From Oceanimonas pelagia (GTDB lineage Bacteria > Pseudomonadota > Gammaproteobacteria > Enterobacterales > Aeromonadaceae): a stretch of 64,000 nt of DNA. Positions 28,401-38,335 of the stretch are shown one piece after another. Both the position numbers and the translations under genes were made by a program. Within the stretch, counting starts at the first letter, position 1, and every line of letters begins with the position of its first letter. The DNA lies in NCBI RefSeq assembly GCF_030849025.1, contig NZ_CP118224.1:2464001-2528000 (forward strand), given 5' to 3'. The notes below the pieces were generated by a model. The model was not told the origin of the DNA, ran no database searches, and saw nothing but the letters and a program-made list of their open reading frames with translations.

Positions 28401-30472
28401 TACACAAAGGGCAAGAGACCGGAAGCGACCAGGCGTTCACGGGTTACCTCGGGAAGTTCCCCAAAGCTGCAAACGCCTTCTTCGTTTTTCTCGGCGTTAA
28501 TGGCCGACACCAGTTGCAGGTGATACGCCAGCACCAAAGGATGGAAAGGCGAAAACATCAGCTGATGTTCCGGCCTGCACAGGCCTATTTGCATCAACTT
28601 TTTGTGTTCATAAGTCAGCACGGCATGTGGCTCAATGGAGGTCAGGGCTGCCTCATAGGCATCAAGCACTCCTTGAACCAAACTACAGAAATCAGGCCCC
28701 CAGGCCACTAGGCTGGGCAAGGTTTTTGCTCGCTGAAAATAAGAGAAAAGTTCACGGTAAGCAGCATGAAGATCCGGATAGGAGCTGGTAATTGCGCCCA
28801 GTTTGATAGGCTCTCCCACACTGCTGACAGACAGAAGCTCTTCATCTACCATCTGAGATTCGAGATTGAGCAATTTCTGCCTGACTCCGACAGCAGCGCT
28901 CTCTGCGTTGTCAAAGATGATTTTACCTTTAGCCCGGTTATATTCGGCATTACGCTGATCATTCAGCAACTTGCCAAAACGTGCTTGATCAAACAGCAGA
29001 GGAACGGTTATTCCTTCATCGGCAGCCGGACCTTCTACGTTGATCGCCAGCGAGCGCTCTCCGTTTTGCAGGGTAAAAAGTGTCTGCTCGCTATGCTCAG
29101 CCAACATTTCAAAGTCAACCCAGCCAAACTGAGTGCAGTCTACTCCACTGTTGTCATCAGTCAGCCTGCTACAGGCATCTTGCTGTGGGTTTACTCGTAA
29201 ACGGTTTTCTTCAAGCAGCAAGGTCAGCCAGCGCTTTCCTGGCTCCACCCGAAAACGATGAAGAACTTCATCAAAGTAGAAGTCTCCTTCCTCCACCACC
29301 AGGCAGCGCAACTTGTATTCTTCAGCACGATTATCCCGTTTCAGTTCAAGGCTGAAGAAGGCAGGTTCGCCAGTAACAGGAAAAGTAACACCAGCACGGC
29401 AACGCTTTCCTCCTGCACGGCTCACTGTAATCTGAGCCTGCTTTGTGAGAGTGCGATGATGCTTAACCTGAAGCTGGCTTGCTTCCAGATCGTTACCGGT
29501 AAAGGTCAATGAAAGCTGACACTCTTGAGCGCCTGCTGGTTGCACAATAATCAAACTCAGCTCGCGCTGTCCGGCTGTGCTCTGAGACCTGGCCCGTTGA
29601 TGAACCAGGCTTCCATCTACAGAAACTTCTTCCAGCAATAATTTTTGTGCTTTGTTGGCGTCAATTTCCTGAATGAAGGCTTCAAACTCCAGCCTACGCC
29701 AGCTGTCATCCTGAAAGTGCTTGCGAATGAACTTTGAGCTGAACTCTTTAAGCACATGCTCAAGCTGGTCAACATCGTAGTGTTCTACCGCTTCTTCAAT
29801 ATCGCGGCGCAGCTCCCGGTTCTTTTGCAGTCGGTTACTGATTTGCGCTTTATTACCGCTCCAGTTCAGCAAGGCAGGATCGTCCAGCAGATTGAGCTCG
29901 TCGAAGTCGAGGGCACCGTCTTTGTCTATAGCATCGAACAGGGCCTTAAAACCAAATACAGTGGCATCTTCATCTTTAATGACCTTAAGCTGCTCTTCTA
30001 GCAAACAGTAAGAAAGCGCTTTATGAGGACTGTTGATATCAATCAAGCCAGCAAGTTGCTCCGAGAGTACATCCGGATGCCATACGGCACCGGCAGCCCC
30101 CAAATCAAAAGCACTGTTGATCAGGGTGTCGAGCATACTGTTATGAATAACCAGCAGTGCGGTCTGGGAGAAGTCACCACTACGGCTGGCTACCAAATCA
30201 CGCAGGCGGGAAATGTAATTTTCGGTAAACCCCTCATCTCCCTCATCATGCAATACCGGCAATATTCTCACGCCATTGCAGAGCACGTAAGGGAGCTCAA
30301 TGTCATCCTGGGTGTGCAGGCTGCCTTCTTTCTGAGCGAGCAAAGCCCGATACAGTGCCAGACCATTCTCGGCACTGGGCGACTTAAACTGATAGCGGAA
30401 GCCAGGCTCAATATCGTTGGCGACCCATTCGATAAAGGTTTGAGTTAAAAACTGTTCAAAGGGTCTTGCGGA
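25403..30472 (-). CDS. dptH: Phosphorothioation-dependent restriction protein DptH (DndH)
   Basis: A 1,689-residue protein from the ATG at 30472 (M-S-A-R-P-F-E-Q-F; GGAG 9 bp upstream); the longer start at 30496 would overlap dptG further. The large N-terminal part has no recognisable motif. The C-terminal ATPase has Walker A G-T-M-G-T-G-K-T-Q near residue 1350 and Walker B M-I-L-V-D-E-A-D-N-F near residue 1570, of the HerA/FtsK-like translocase type. DptF-DptG-DptH restrict DNA that lacks phosphorothioation. The start overlaps dptG by 17 bp. Confidence 0.95.
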   Translation of the reverse strand, partial: SARPFEQFLTQTFIEWVANDIEPGFRYQFKSPSAENGLALYRALLAQKEGSLHTQDDIELPYVLCNGVRILPVLHDEGDEGFTENYISRLRDLVASRSGDFSQTALLVIHNSMLDTLINSAFDLGAAGAVWHPDVLSEQLAGLIDINSPHKALSYCLLEEQLKVIKDEDATVFGFKALFDAIDKDGALDFDELNLLDDPALLNWSGNKAQISNRLQKNRELRRDIEEAVEHYDVDQLEHVLKEFSSKFIRKHFQDDSWRRLEFEAFIQEIDANKAQKLLLEEVSVDGSLVHQRARSQSTAGQRELSLIIVQPAGAQECQLSLTFTGNDLEASQLQVKHHRTLTKQAQITVSRAGGKRCRAGVTFPVTGEPAFFSLELKRDNRAEEYKLRCLVVEEGDFYFDEVLHRFRVEPGKRWLTLLLEENRLRVNPQQDACSRLTDDNSGVDCTQFGWVDFEMLAEHSEQTLFTLQNGERSLAINVEGPAADEGITVPLLFDQARFGKLLNDQRNAEYNRAKGKIIFDNAESAAVGVRQKLLNLESQMVDEELLSVSSVGEPIKLGAITSSYPDLHAAYRELFSYFQRAKTLPSLVAWGPDFCSLVQGVLDAYEAALTSIEPHAVLTYEHKKLMQIGLCRPEHQLMFSPFHPLVLAYHLQLVSAINAEKNEEGVCSFGELPEVTRERLVASGLLPFVYDNDSGYAHLQPVRENCFWLDVVPQKQESHGYIKRLVRDKLAEFTQAYARLFSAGTKSSLTVNAINQGESDELFLGLIEHFKRHKEQAIAIHVNCYDERLQFNELDRFAETEAYDELKEWLGLNSGALRAEADMLIDVIRSRLTYSKFTLPKGQETFAYAHLAFFRNKEPVECRAIKTDESLSGVLCDGLIAGEAAETLGGAYFTAFGLRGVDYASVQSLRLARLLGNLWQPATQSNAQYLETSMGLAVSASFQSLLERSYDSALWTTIIDPKVTLDFFTRQQDVVLIHYSDQYTSAAGYDAITVTKQIDLFKRLLQKDGHGQGEVLLSEFNAFNGEWLLKMLTSNPKERKEKNGIIGAYKFVSALLGKSDICWVPLSVAEMIRVSGNVGLKMSDSEFSRQVQGYRKGAISDDVLFVGFKDKQLYLMPLEVKTGVRPDYKYAGQQALELKRYLTEEVLGLQTLASRLYRGLFIRQVLMQIDKLCLYGVMNQQQLQPLLAEREWWMRGDYELAMVPDYVEGIVVAHVENDSCFVPSYKTTAEGILQVELPYSLLPALIESKAWESLNDLVSLCHVPAEYCLEARPTKEKPVNAIVELIEETKEGAGKTEDYPEITPSIESGAKEERKPLQVLFGHEAMKKTPLYWEPTNTARFMNTNTGIIGTMGTGKTQFTKSLITQLMREQGNNVNAAPIGLLIFDYKSDYVDDEFSNVNQSNRLRLHRLPYNPLSLYGDMPMLPVHTATGFAETLAKAFGLGPKQQLKLRKLILDAYELAGISKADPSTWQRPAPTLEQVWDLFLEQEKVEEDSLYAALDSLVTYEIFEKKPDAVTSLYDLLEGVTVIELAGYSPQIQNLVVALTIDLFYSQMQKRGKPQIDGDYRQITKMILVDEADNFMSQDFPSLRKILKEGREYGVGVILSTQDLSHFKTGENNYGSYVLTWVVHRVSEIKNADIKAIFNKDDKNEQEQLMETIRKLDKHFSLYIDGDKKVFMMRDKAFWELF

Positions 30473-31772
30473 CATACACGGCGTCTCCACTGTCACTCAT
30501 TCGCTCAACATTTCCCATGCGCTCATAAAAATCTACTAACGCCTGCAGGGTCTGGTTATCAAGATAAAACCCCCGTTGTTCAAAGCCCTTGCGTAGCTCA
30601 TGCAAGCGCAACTTGTCGGCCTTGCCAATGGTCAAGTTGGTCAGCAACAAAACCTGATCCTGGTTAAGTACCAAGGTGCGACCCGCAGCACCACGGGCCT
30701 GAATGAAATCACTGAGCAGTTGCTGCTCCAGCTCCTTAACGTACTTCTTGTTCACGCCACCACGAGTGGTTCTGGCATCACGAAACTGTTCAATCGCCAG
30801 CTCTTTAAGCTGTTCAAAGGCTTCCGATACATCGTGGGCTTCAGCTCTTGGCACCAGCTCTCTTTTTTCAATAAAGGCTTGCAGATAGGTGTTAAGCTCA
30901 TTCAGCAATTTGGGTTGATCGTAATACTCGAGTGCTTCTTGATAGATCTGCCACAGTGGACGGGCCGGTTTTTCCGGAAGTTGCAGTGCATCAAGTGCGG
31001 ACAATAGCGGGAAAACTCGCTCACATGCTGCCGCCAACAACTTGTAACCTGAGCGCTTTACCGAGGTACGCTCCGAACTCGCTTTTTCGGTCTCAAGAAT
31101 AAAGTACAGCGGCCTGCTTTTGGGCTCCTGCCAGTCAGTAATATTCAACGCCAGCTGGGCACAGTAGGAGAAGGCATACAACCTGAGCGTTTTCGGCAGG
31201 GCCTGTAGCAGATACTGAGGATGCTTTGCCAAAAACTCGATATCTTCACGAAATACCTTGTTAAGAAATGGCAGATACGGGTGTTCATCGTTCTCTATTG
31301 CTGTGCCTGGCTGCAAATTTTTCCGTAGCACGGACAGCATTTCCTGCTCTACAAAATTGAGATGATCATCGAGTGCATCCTGCAGAAAAAAGTTCCCCAT
31401 CAGCCCGGCAAAGAGTTTGCACAACCTGAGATCCGGGGCACTGGCATCCAGTCGTCCGCTTTGGCGACCTCTGGCCTTGAACAGCAAGAAAAGCGGCGAA
31501 ATATTATAAAGTGCCTGACTGGAAAAGTAGCTTCGCTCCAGCACAGTCCAGAACTCCGGCTCATCCAGCTTTGCAAAAAAGCGCTGCTTGCAATCTTCCT
31601 GATAGTCTGTCAGCTCATAGGTTTTTACCTGTTTTCGCAGTGCCAGGCTCAGCACAACGCCAGTGATGGTTTCCCAGTCAAAATCATTTCCCTTGTTACG
31701 GATGGGCCAATAATTAGACAGCTTATTCTTATCAGTGGGGGTCAGCCCTTCGGGTAATGGGTATTGATACAT
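30456..31772 (-). CDS. dptG: Phosphorothioation-dependent restriction protein DptG (DndG)
   Basis: A 438-residue protein of usual DptG length and position. Motifs are few: an N-terminal L-S-N-Y-W-P-I-R-N-K-G-N-D-F-D-W-E block and a mostly helical rest. The start lies 2 bp after the dptF stop and the end overlaps dptH, so the three genes are coupled. Identification rests on length, context and the N-terminal block. Confidence 0.9.
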   Translation of the reverse strand: MYQYPLPEGLTPTDKNKLSNYWPIRNKGNDFDWETITGVVLSLALRKQVKTYELTDYQEDCKQRFFAKLDEPEFWTVLERSYFSSQALYNISPLFLLFKARGRQSGRLDASAPDLRLCKLFAGLMGNFFLQDALDDHLNFVEQEMLSVLRKNLQPGTAIENDEHPYLPFLNKVFREDIEFLAKHPQYLLQALPKTLRLYAFSYCAQLALNITDWQEPKSRPLYFILETEKASSERTSVKRSGYKLLAAACERVFPLLSALDALQLPEKPARPLWQIYQEALEYYDQPKLLNELNTYLQAFIEKRELVPRAEAHDVSEAFEQLKELAIEQFRDARTTRGGVNKKYVKELEQQLLSDFIQARGAAGRTLVLNQDQVLLLTNLTIGKADKLRLHELRKGFEQRGFYLDNQTLQALVDFYERMGNVERMSDSGDAVYVRKTL

Positions 31773-31774
31773 TC

Positions 31775-33388
31775 TTAGAATGCTCCCTCAACAGTGATCA
31801 TTCCGTCATCTTGCTCAAGACGATAAACCTTTGCTCCCTCGTAGTATTTTAGGGATGTACTATCTTTAGCCACGGTGCGGATTTGCTCGACCATCTCATC
31901 CAGTAAAATAATGGCGTTCTTGTCGTATTTGTTGGGCCGATAACCGCTGTTGATTTTTGTGATGAGTTCAAAAAGGTTTAGCCCTATCTCCATGGGCCTG
32001 AGAGCTTGCTCACCCACCTTAAGGTAAGCACTAAAACTATCATGTTTTTCAACATGAAGGTTATGAATACTCTTGAAGTCGACTTTTAGATCCAGTGGCG
32101 CCGCCACCTTGCAGCGACCAAATTGCCCAAGTAAAAGCTCACGCTTACCAAGCTCGGTTGCATGACGGTTAGCATAGGTAAAAATTGCTGGGATCAGCTC
32201 CTTCATATAGAAATTTCTGAGTGCAGCCTGCTTTTCTGGTGTACCGTCATACTCACCATGCATAAGCCAGACACTGGCGTAGCGCTCAAGCAGCAGCTCT
32301 TCAAAGTCAGCTCCAAACTGATGGTGGTAATTGTTACCCACCTCACACTTTTTAAGCAGATAAAAGAGGCGCAGCATCGATGCCGCCTGACCATCCCTGG
32401 AGCCGTCATAGCGAATACCCAGCTTACTCAACCCAGCCATAAACTCATCCAGTTCAGGATCTGGTAATGACAGCTCGTAACGAAGAATAAACTGGTCAAT
32501 AGATTGGGTGTGGATTAGTGCAGGATCAAACTCAAGCATTTTCTGGGACAGTTCATTGCTTCCTCCCAGGAAGAGGTTGTCGTACAAAAAAAACTCACCC
32601 GTTAATAGCTGATGCAAGAAATCGAGTAAAGCCCGGGTAGTAATAAACTGATCCTTGATCAGGCGGGTCTTGAACAGTGTTGTGATAATGGCATCTTGCA
32701 CCCTTGGATTACCGAGCAGACGAAAATTAGCTGTTAGCCTCTCGTCTTGCTCGCGCAGCTCATCCTTAGTGGCAATCTCATGGAACGGGTTTTCACCTGA
32801 AGGCTCTGTCAGTCGTTGACAAAGCTGCCGCACAAAGCCGGAGTAACACTCTGACTCATCGTTAAAACGAAATTTGGGATAAGCTTCGAAGTCCAGAAAG
32901 CGGTACTGTCCTTCAGAACGAATACCTTCTTCTAGGAAGCGCTCGATAACAGATCTCAGCTCGATATGCCGTGCATGCCCTTCCTTGGCGTAGTTGGCCA
33001 ACATCCCAATGTTAATGCCAACCACCAGGGGCCGGTTATCTTCAGCTCTTTTATCAAACAGCTCATCAAGCGCTTCAATTGCAGACTGATGTGGTGCAAA
33101 ACTGTGAGTTGCATCCAGATGGAAATGATAACGCTGCTTGTAGCGCTCATAACTGCGTGAAAGGATTTCGGACTTCCCATCACCGCTACTGCCACACAAA
33201 AATACGCACTCTCCTGGCTGCAAAGAGCTGAGTACGCGCTCAAAATCGAGTTCAATGTCTGGCTTGATGTAGAGGTAGTCTTTTAGATCATCGTAAATAT
33301 CTCGTGGCCGCTCGGTCGTAGTTTTAACCGAAAACGGCGAAGATTTCGCCAAGACCCCAAGGGCCTTTCTGAGGGTAACGGAGCTCAT
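31775..33388 (-). CDS. dptF: Phosphorothioation-dependent restriction protein DptF (DndF)
   Basis: The start at 33388 (M-S-S-V-T-L-R-K-A-L) is preferred over 33412 because the family begins near ...A-L-x-V-L-A-K-S-S-P and an AGGA lies about 8 bp upstream; it gives 537 residues. A P-loop C-G-S-S-G-D-G-K-S-E is at about 65-74, so this is an ATPase of the restriction complex. It is the first gene of the minus-strand dptFGH-DUF262 operon. Its upstream region is cut short by the IS903-type element 143 bp away. Confidence 0.95.
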   Translation of the reverse strand: MSSVTLRKALGVLAKSSPFSVKTTTERPRDIYDDLKDYLYIKPDIELDFERVLSSLQPGECVFLCGSSGDGKSEILSRSYERYKQRYHFHLDATHSFAPHQSAIEALDELFDKRAEDNRPLVVGINIGMLANYAKEGHARHIELRSVIERFLEEGIRSEGQYRFLDFEAYPKFRFNDESECYSGFVRQLCQRLTEPSGENPFHEIATKDELREQDERLTANFRLLGNPRVQDAIITTLFKTRLIKDQFITTRALLDFLHQLLTGEFFLYDNLFLGGSNELSQKMLEFDPALIHTQSIDQFILRYELSLPDPELDEFMAGLSKLGIRYDGSRDGQAASMLRLFYLLKKCEVGNNYHHQFGADFEELLLERYASVWLMHGEYDGTPEKQAALRNFYMKELIPAIFTYANRHATELGKRELLLGQFGRCKVAAPLDLKVDFKSIHNLHVEKHDSFSAYLKVGEQALRPMEIGLNLFELITKINSGYRPNKYDKNAIILLDEMVEQIRTVAKDSTSLKYYEGAKVYRLEQDDGMITVEGAF

Positions 33389-33967
33389 GGGAATATCCTG
33401 CCGATCATGCAATTAGAGAATATTAACCATTGAACTCAAAAGAGGCCAGCTCAAGGTGTGTGAAAAACAAGCTATGCACCTTAATATTAATTTTCGCTCC
33501 AACTTGCTTTCATAGATTGTTGGGTATAGACGGCGTTGTTTCCTAAATCAGTGAACTATCTGTCCTACCCATGATCTGATCATCTGACGAACGGAATCGG
33601 AGGCAGACCGATGGGCAAAGCACGACACAACATCAGCAACTGGCGGCAGTACAACCGGGCCTTGGTCAATCGCGGTTCACTAACCTTCTGGATCGATGAG
33701 CAAGCCATCAAGCAATGGAATTGCCATCAGCCATGGCCGCCGCGGGCGTGGCTTCCACTACAGTGATAGTGCCATTGAAACGGCACTGATGCTCAAGGCT
33801 TTCTTCGGCTTGCCGTTACGGGCGCTGGAAGGGTTCATCAACTCCATTTTTCAGCTGATGGATGTGCCACTGATCTCGCTTGGTTACAGCAGTATCAGCA
33901 AACGCGCCCAGACCGTGAACGTAAAGTACCGCTTGCCCAGCAAGGCAGAAACGGCGATGTGTAGTGG

Positions 33968-35140
<1,173 letters not shown>

Positions 35141-35482
35141 GGAACACCTCTTGTTACGGTGGTGACTGTACCACCTTAAATGGTGTCCAGAAGCATTAGA
35201 CCACTACAATGTCCCGTTACAAACAGCTGGTGAGTCCCAAGCTTAGTCTGCGTAACTACAACGGCCAGGTCGGTGAAATCCTGGCCGGGGTTAAGGTCAT
35301 GAACAGAGTCATAGGACTAGGTATGCCTGTTCGCCAGCCGGTCAGTTAAGGGCATCAAGCCCAATAGAGACAGGCTCTCTCGGCTCTGATTTGATCAACA
35401 ACGCCGGTATAGACAACAAAACTCATGGGTAACATCGCTACAAGCATTATCTGCAGTGGTTTTTCTGCCGTACAATACGTCC

Positions 35483-37144
35483 ATGACCAAAGCGCCCATC
35501 ACGCCCACCCCGCTGGACGACCCTTTCTATTACCTGCGCAATATGCAACAGGTAGTGCAGTTCTGCCTGGCCCGTTATCACGATTTATGGCTTGCGGAAG
35601 AACGTGCGCAGCTGAAGGCGTTACTGGCCCTGAGCGAACCGGCTCAGGGCCTGCTGGTGCGGCTGGTAATGCGCAAGGGCTGTCTGTTTAGGCCCGACAA
35701 GCTGGTGTATGCCGAGATTCAGGATTTGGAGCAGGCCCTGGCCGAGCTGGCCGGTGCCGGCTTTGTTGAGCTAAACCCCAGCCTTGGCTTAAGCGAGGTC
35801 TGTGCCCTGGCCCGGCGTGAGGAATGTGTGCAGCTGGCCCTGTATCGGTTACCGGCGCAGACCATTGCCGCTTCCGCCCGCAAGCAGGAGCTGGAAAAAG
35901 CGCTGTTAAACGGCCCGGCGCAACTCCCGCAGCCTCTGGCCGGCTGGTGGCCGAATGCGCCCTTTACGGTGATTGAGCTGGCATGCGGCGAGTTGTTTAC
36001 CCGGCTGCGGCTGATGTTTTTTGGCAACCTGCATCAGGACTGGTCGGAATTTGTGCTTACCGGGCTGGGTCTGCAGCGTTTTGAACCGGTGCCGCTGAAC
36101 GAGGCGTCTCGTCCGTTTCAACGCCGGGCCGAGCTCAATGCCATGCTGGCGCTTTATAAGTTGCAGGAGCGCCTGGCCACCGAACCGGTGGCCAGGCTGG
36201 CTAGCGGCTTGCCCGAGACGGTGAACTGTGAATGGATCGAGTACCGCCGCCACAAGCTGGTGTTTCGGCTGGGGCGGGAAGCAGAGCGTCAGGGTCATGC
36301 CGCCCTCGCCCTGACATTGCATGAACAAAGCCAGCACCGGGAGGCGCGCATTCGCGCCCTGCGTCTGCGGGAAAAGTTCGATGATCCGGCCAGCGTAGCC
36401 ACCCTGGCGCAGCAGGCCCTTGAAGAGGTCAGTCAGCCGGAAGCCCGCATTAGCCTTGGCCGTATTCTGCGCCGCTGCGCCAGAAAGGCCGGATTAACGG
36501 TGCCCGCCGCCCCTGCCCTGCGGGTGCCCACCACCAGGCTGATGCTGAACAGGCCCGAAAACGCTCGAGTGGAAGCCGCAGTCATGGCGCATCTTGCCAA
36601 TACGCATACCCGACTGTTTCATGTGGAGAACCGGCTGTTTAACGGCCTGTTTGCACTGCTGTTCTGGCCCGCCCTGTTTGCGCCGGTGCGCGGTGCCTTT
36701 TTTAATCCCTTTCAGGCGGGCCCGGCGGACTTGTACCGCCCGGGCTTTGCCGAGGCACGCCGTGAGTTGATTAACGCCGGCTTTGCTGCGCTTGCCAATG
36801 GCGACTACCGCCGGCTTGTGCTGGAGCGTCACCGGCAAAAACAGGGCATCAGCTGTGCCTTAGTGCACTGGCCCGGCCTGCCCCTTGAACTGGTGGAGCT
36901 GGCGCTGGCGGTGATCCCCGCTGCACATCTGGAGGCGGTATTTCGCCACCTGCTGCTGGACCTGAGCCATCACCGCCGGGGCATGCCGGACCTGATTGCG
37001 CTGAATACAAAAACCGGCAGCTACCGGCTGATAGAGGTGAAGGGGCCCGGTGACCGGCTGCAGGATCATCAGCGGCTGTGGATAGAGGCCATGCGGGCCC
37101 ACGGGCTGCCGGTGAGTGTGTGTGAAGTACGCTGGCAGGCATAA
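35483..37144 (+). CDS. VRR-NUC domain nuclease (FAN1-like)
   Basis: The start at ATG 35483 gives a 553-residue protein beginning with a family-typical D-D-P-F-Y-Y-L-R-N-M-Q-Q-V-V. The C-terminal VRR-NUC nuclease has G-M-P-D-L-I (catalytic Asp) and Y-R-L-I-E-V-K-G-P-G-D-R-L (catalytic E-x-K) followed by Q-x-x-W. The helical N-terminal region fits bacterial FAN1-type structure-specific nucleases acting on branched DNA in repair. No ribosome-binding site is seen, and a -10-like TACAAT ends 6 bp before the ATG, so the mRNA may be leaderless. It lies just beyond the IS903-type element. Confidence 0.85.
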   Translation: MTKAPITPTPLDDPFYYLRNMQQVVQFCLARYHDLWLAEERAQLKALLALSEPAQGLLVRLVMRKGCLFRPDKLVYAEIQDLEQALAELAGAGFVELNPSLGLSEVCALARREECVQLALYRLPAQTIAASARKQELEKALLNGPAQLPQPLAGWWPNAPFTVIELACGELFTRLRLMFFGNLHQDWSEFVLTGLGLQRFEPVPLNEASRPFQRRAELNAMLALYKLQERLATEPVARLASGLPETVNCEWIEYRRHKLVFRLGREAERQGHAALALTLHEQSQHREARIRALRLREKFDDPASVATLAQQALEEVSQPEARISLGRILRRCARKAGLTVPAAPALRVPTTRLMLNRPENARVEAAVMAHLANTHTRLFHVENRLFNGLFALLFWPALFAPVRGAFFNPFQAGPADLYRPGFAEARRELINAGFAALANGDYRRLVLERHRQKQGISCALVHWPGLPLELVELALAVIPAAHLEAVFRHLLLDLSHHRRGMPDLIALNTKTGSYRLIEVKGPGDRLQDHQRLWIEAMRAHGLPVSVCEVRWQA

Positions 37145-37264
37145 CCCTGCCGCCAGCGTGCAGCTCGGTAACCCATGCTGTAATCGGTACCGGGCTCACC
37201 GCAGAGGCAAAGAGCCAGCACCCACCCTAAACTGATTAATATTTCAACAAAAGGAAACAAGACC

Positions 37265-38116
37265 ATGGCCAGGAAGGCAAACAGGCAACGGGGCCTGACC
37301 ACGGTGGAGTATGCCCTTGCCGGCGCCCTGGTGGGAGGCATGGTGGCGGCCAGCTTTGCCGGTCTGGGCAATACCCTGGGCGACACGGTGCAGGATCTCG
37401 CCCAGGCGGTGAAGCAAATCGGCCCGGGCAACGATAACAACACCGGCAGCCATGCCGGTGGTTCCGCCACGGCCGGCAACGGCGGCGGTGACTCCGGCAC
37501 AGGCAGTAATTCCGGCAACAATGGCGACACGACCACGGGCGGCAGCAACGGCAGCAATGGCGGCGCTACCACGGGCGGCAACACCGGCAACAATGGCGGC
37601 ATTACCACAGGCGGCAGCACCGGCAGCAATGGCGACACGACCACGGGCGGCAGCAACGGCAACAATGGCGGCGCCACCACGGGCGGAAGCACGAGCAGCG
37701 GCGGTGGTAGCAGTACCGCAGCAAACAATCCCACCGGTGGAGGCTCCGGCGGCGGCAACACCACCACGAGTAATAATGTCGGCAGCCATGCGGCGGGCGA
37801 CAATTCCGCCGGCGATGGCTCAGGCAGCACTGCCGGCAGTGGCAGCACCGCCGCAGGCTCTGCCCTGAGTACGAATGGCGATGCCGGTGGCGAAGATGCC
37901 GCCAGAAAGCAAACCACAGCCCTGCTGGCGGCCAACACCGGCAGCACCGGCGCTCCGAGGGAGCAAGCCGGCAGCACCAGCGCACAAGGCAAAGCCCCCA
38001 CCTCACCGGCTCAACATGAACGGCCACACTGGCTGTGGTGGCTGTTGCCACTGCTGGCGGCCTGGCTTTTCTGGCGCCGGCCCAGGAAAAAGCACAGCGA
38101 CGCCTCCGCTTCCTGA
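37265..38116 (+). CDS. Flp-pilin-like protein with Gly/Thr/Asn repeats and C-terminal membrane anchor
   Basis: A 283-residue protein. Residues ~8-34 (R-G-L-T-T-V-E-Y-A-L-A-G-A-L-V-G-G-M) look like the class IVb prepilin (Flp) start: Gly before the cleavage site, Glu at +5 and a hydrophobic helix. A long low-complexity region of Gly, Thr, Asn and Ser follows, containing 12-residue repeats. The C-terminus is W-L-W-W-L-L-P-L-L-A-A-W-L-F-W followed by R-R-P-R-K-K, like a tripartite sorting or anchor signal, but without LPXTG, PEP or GlyGly motifs. It is probably a surface or periplasmic protein with membrane segments at both ends. No family is certain. Confidence 0.7.
   Translation: MARKANRQRGLTTVEYALAGALVGGMVAASFAGLGNTLGDTVQDLAQAVKQIGPGNDNNTGSHAGGSATAGNGGGDSGTGSNSGNNGDTTTGGSNGSNGGATTGGNTGNNGGITTGGSTGSNGDTTTGGSNGNNGGATTGGSTSSGGGSSTAANNPTGGGSGGGNTTTSNNVGSHAAGDNSAGDGSGSTAGSGSTAAGSALSTNGDAGGEDAARKQTTALLAANTGSTGAPREQAGSTSAQGKAPTSPAQHERPHWLWWLLPLLAAWLFWRRPRKKHSDASAS
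37523..37702 (+). repeat. 36-bp coding tandem repeat, about five units
   Basis: Five consecutive units start GGCGACACGACCACGGGCGG or variants of it, each 36 bp (12 residues of the form G-x-T-T-T-G-G-S-x-G-x-N). The last unit is divergent. The repeat lies within the Flp-like gene, so it is in-frame and could vary in copy number. Confidence 0.85.
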
Positions 38117-38134
38117 GGCGTACCACCCTTTCAC

Positions 38135-38186
38135 TGCAAAATGCACACGGGCTGATGAATCTGCCGGCCCCAGTGCATTTTGCACA
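38135..38186. promoter_or_regulatory. Paired operator upstream of the sulfotransferase gene
   Basis: TGCA-AAA-TGCACA at 38135-38147 and TGCA-TTT-TGCACA at 38174-38186 are 39 bp apart, with a further TGCACA half-site at 38193-38198. The same motif recurs at 43735, 43776 and 49117. Each site is upstream of a sigma-54-type promoter, as expected for activator-binding sites. Confidence 0.7.
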
Positions 38187-38272
38187 GGCAAGTGCACACC
38201 GCCGCTTTTACTTCACCAGAGCACTTGCTGCTCATCTTGCCCAAGACCCCGCCACCGCCGGTATGGCGGTCA

Positions 38273-38289
38273 CTGGCACGGGGCTTGCT
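38273..38289 (+). promoter_or_regulatory. Sigma-54 promoter for the sulfotransferase gene
   Basis: CTGGCACG-GGGC-TTGCT matches the sigma-54 consensus YTGGCACG-N4-TTGCW at every fixed position. It lies 47 bp before the ATG at 38336 and 87 bp after the nearer operator. Confidence 0.8.
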
Positions 38290-38335
38290 GTGCATTCTGC
38301 TGAACCATTATGTTCACGAATGACAGGAGGTCTTC

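Noticed and set aside
37069-38126. Minus-strand open frames and a CRISPR-like pattern at the 36-bp repeats
   Set aside because: The repeats are contiguous with no spacers and encode in-frame 12-residue units on the plus strand. The Pro/Leu-rich antisense frames are shadows of these repeats.
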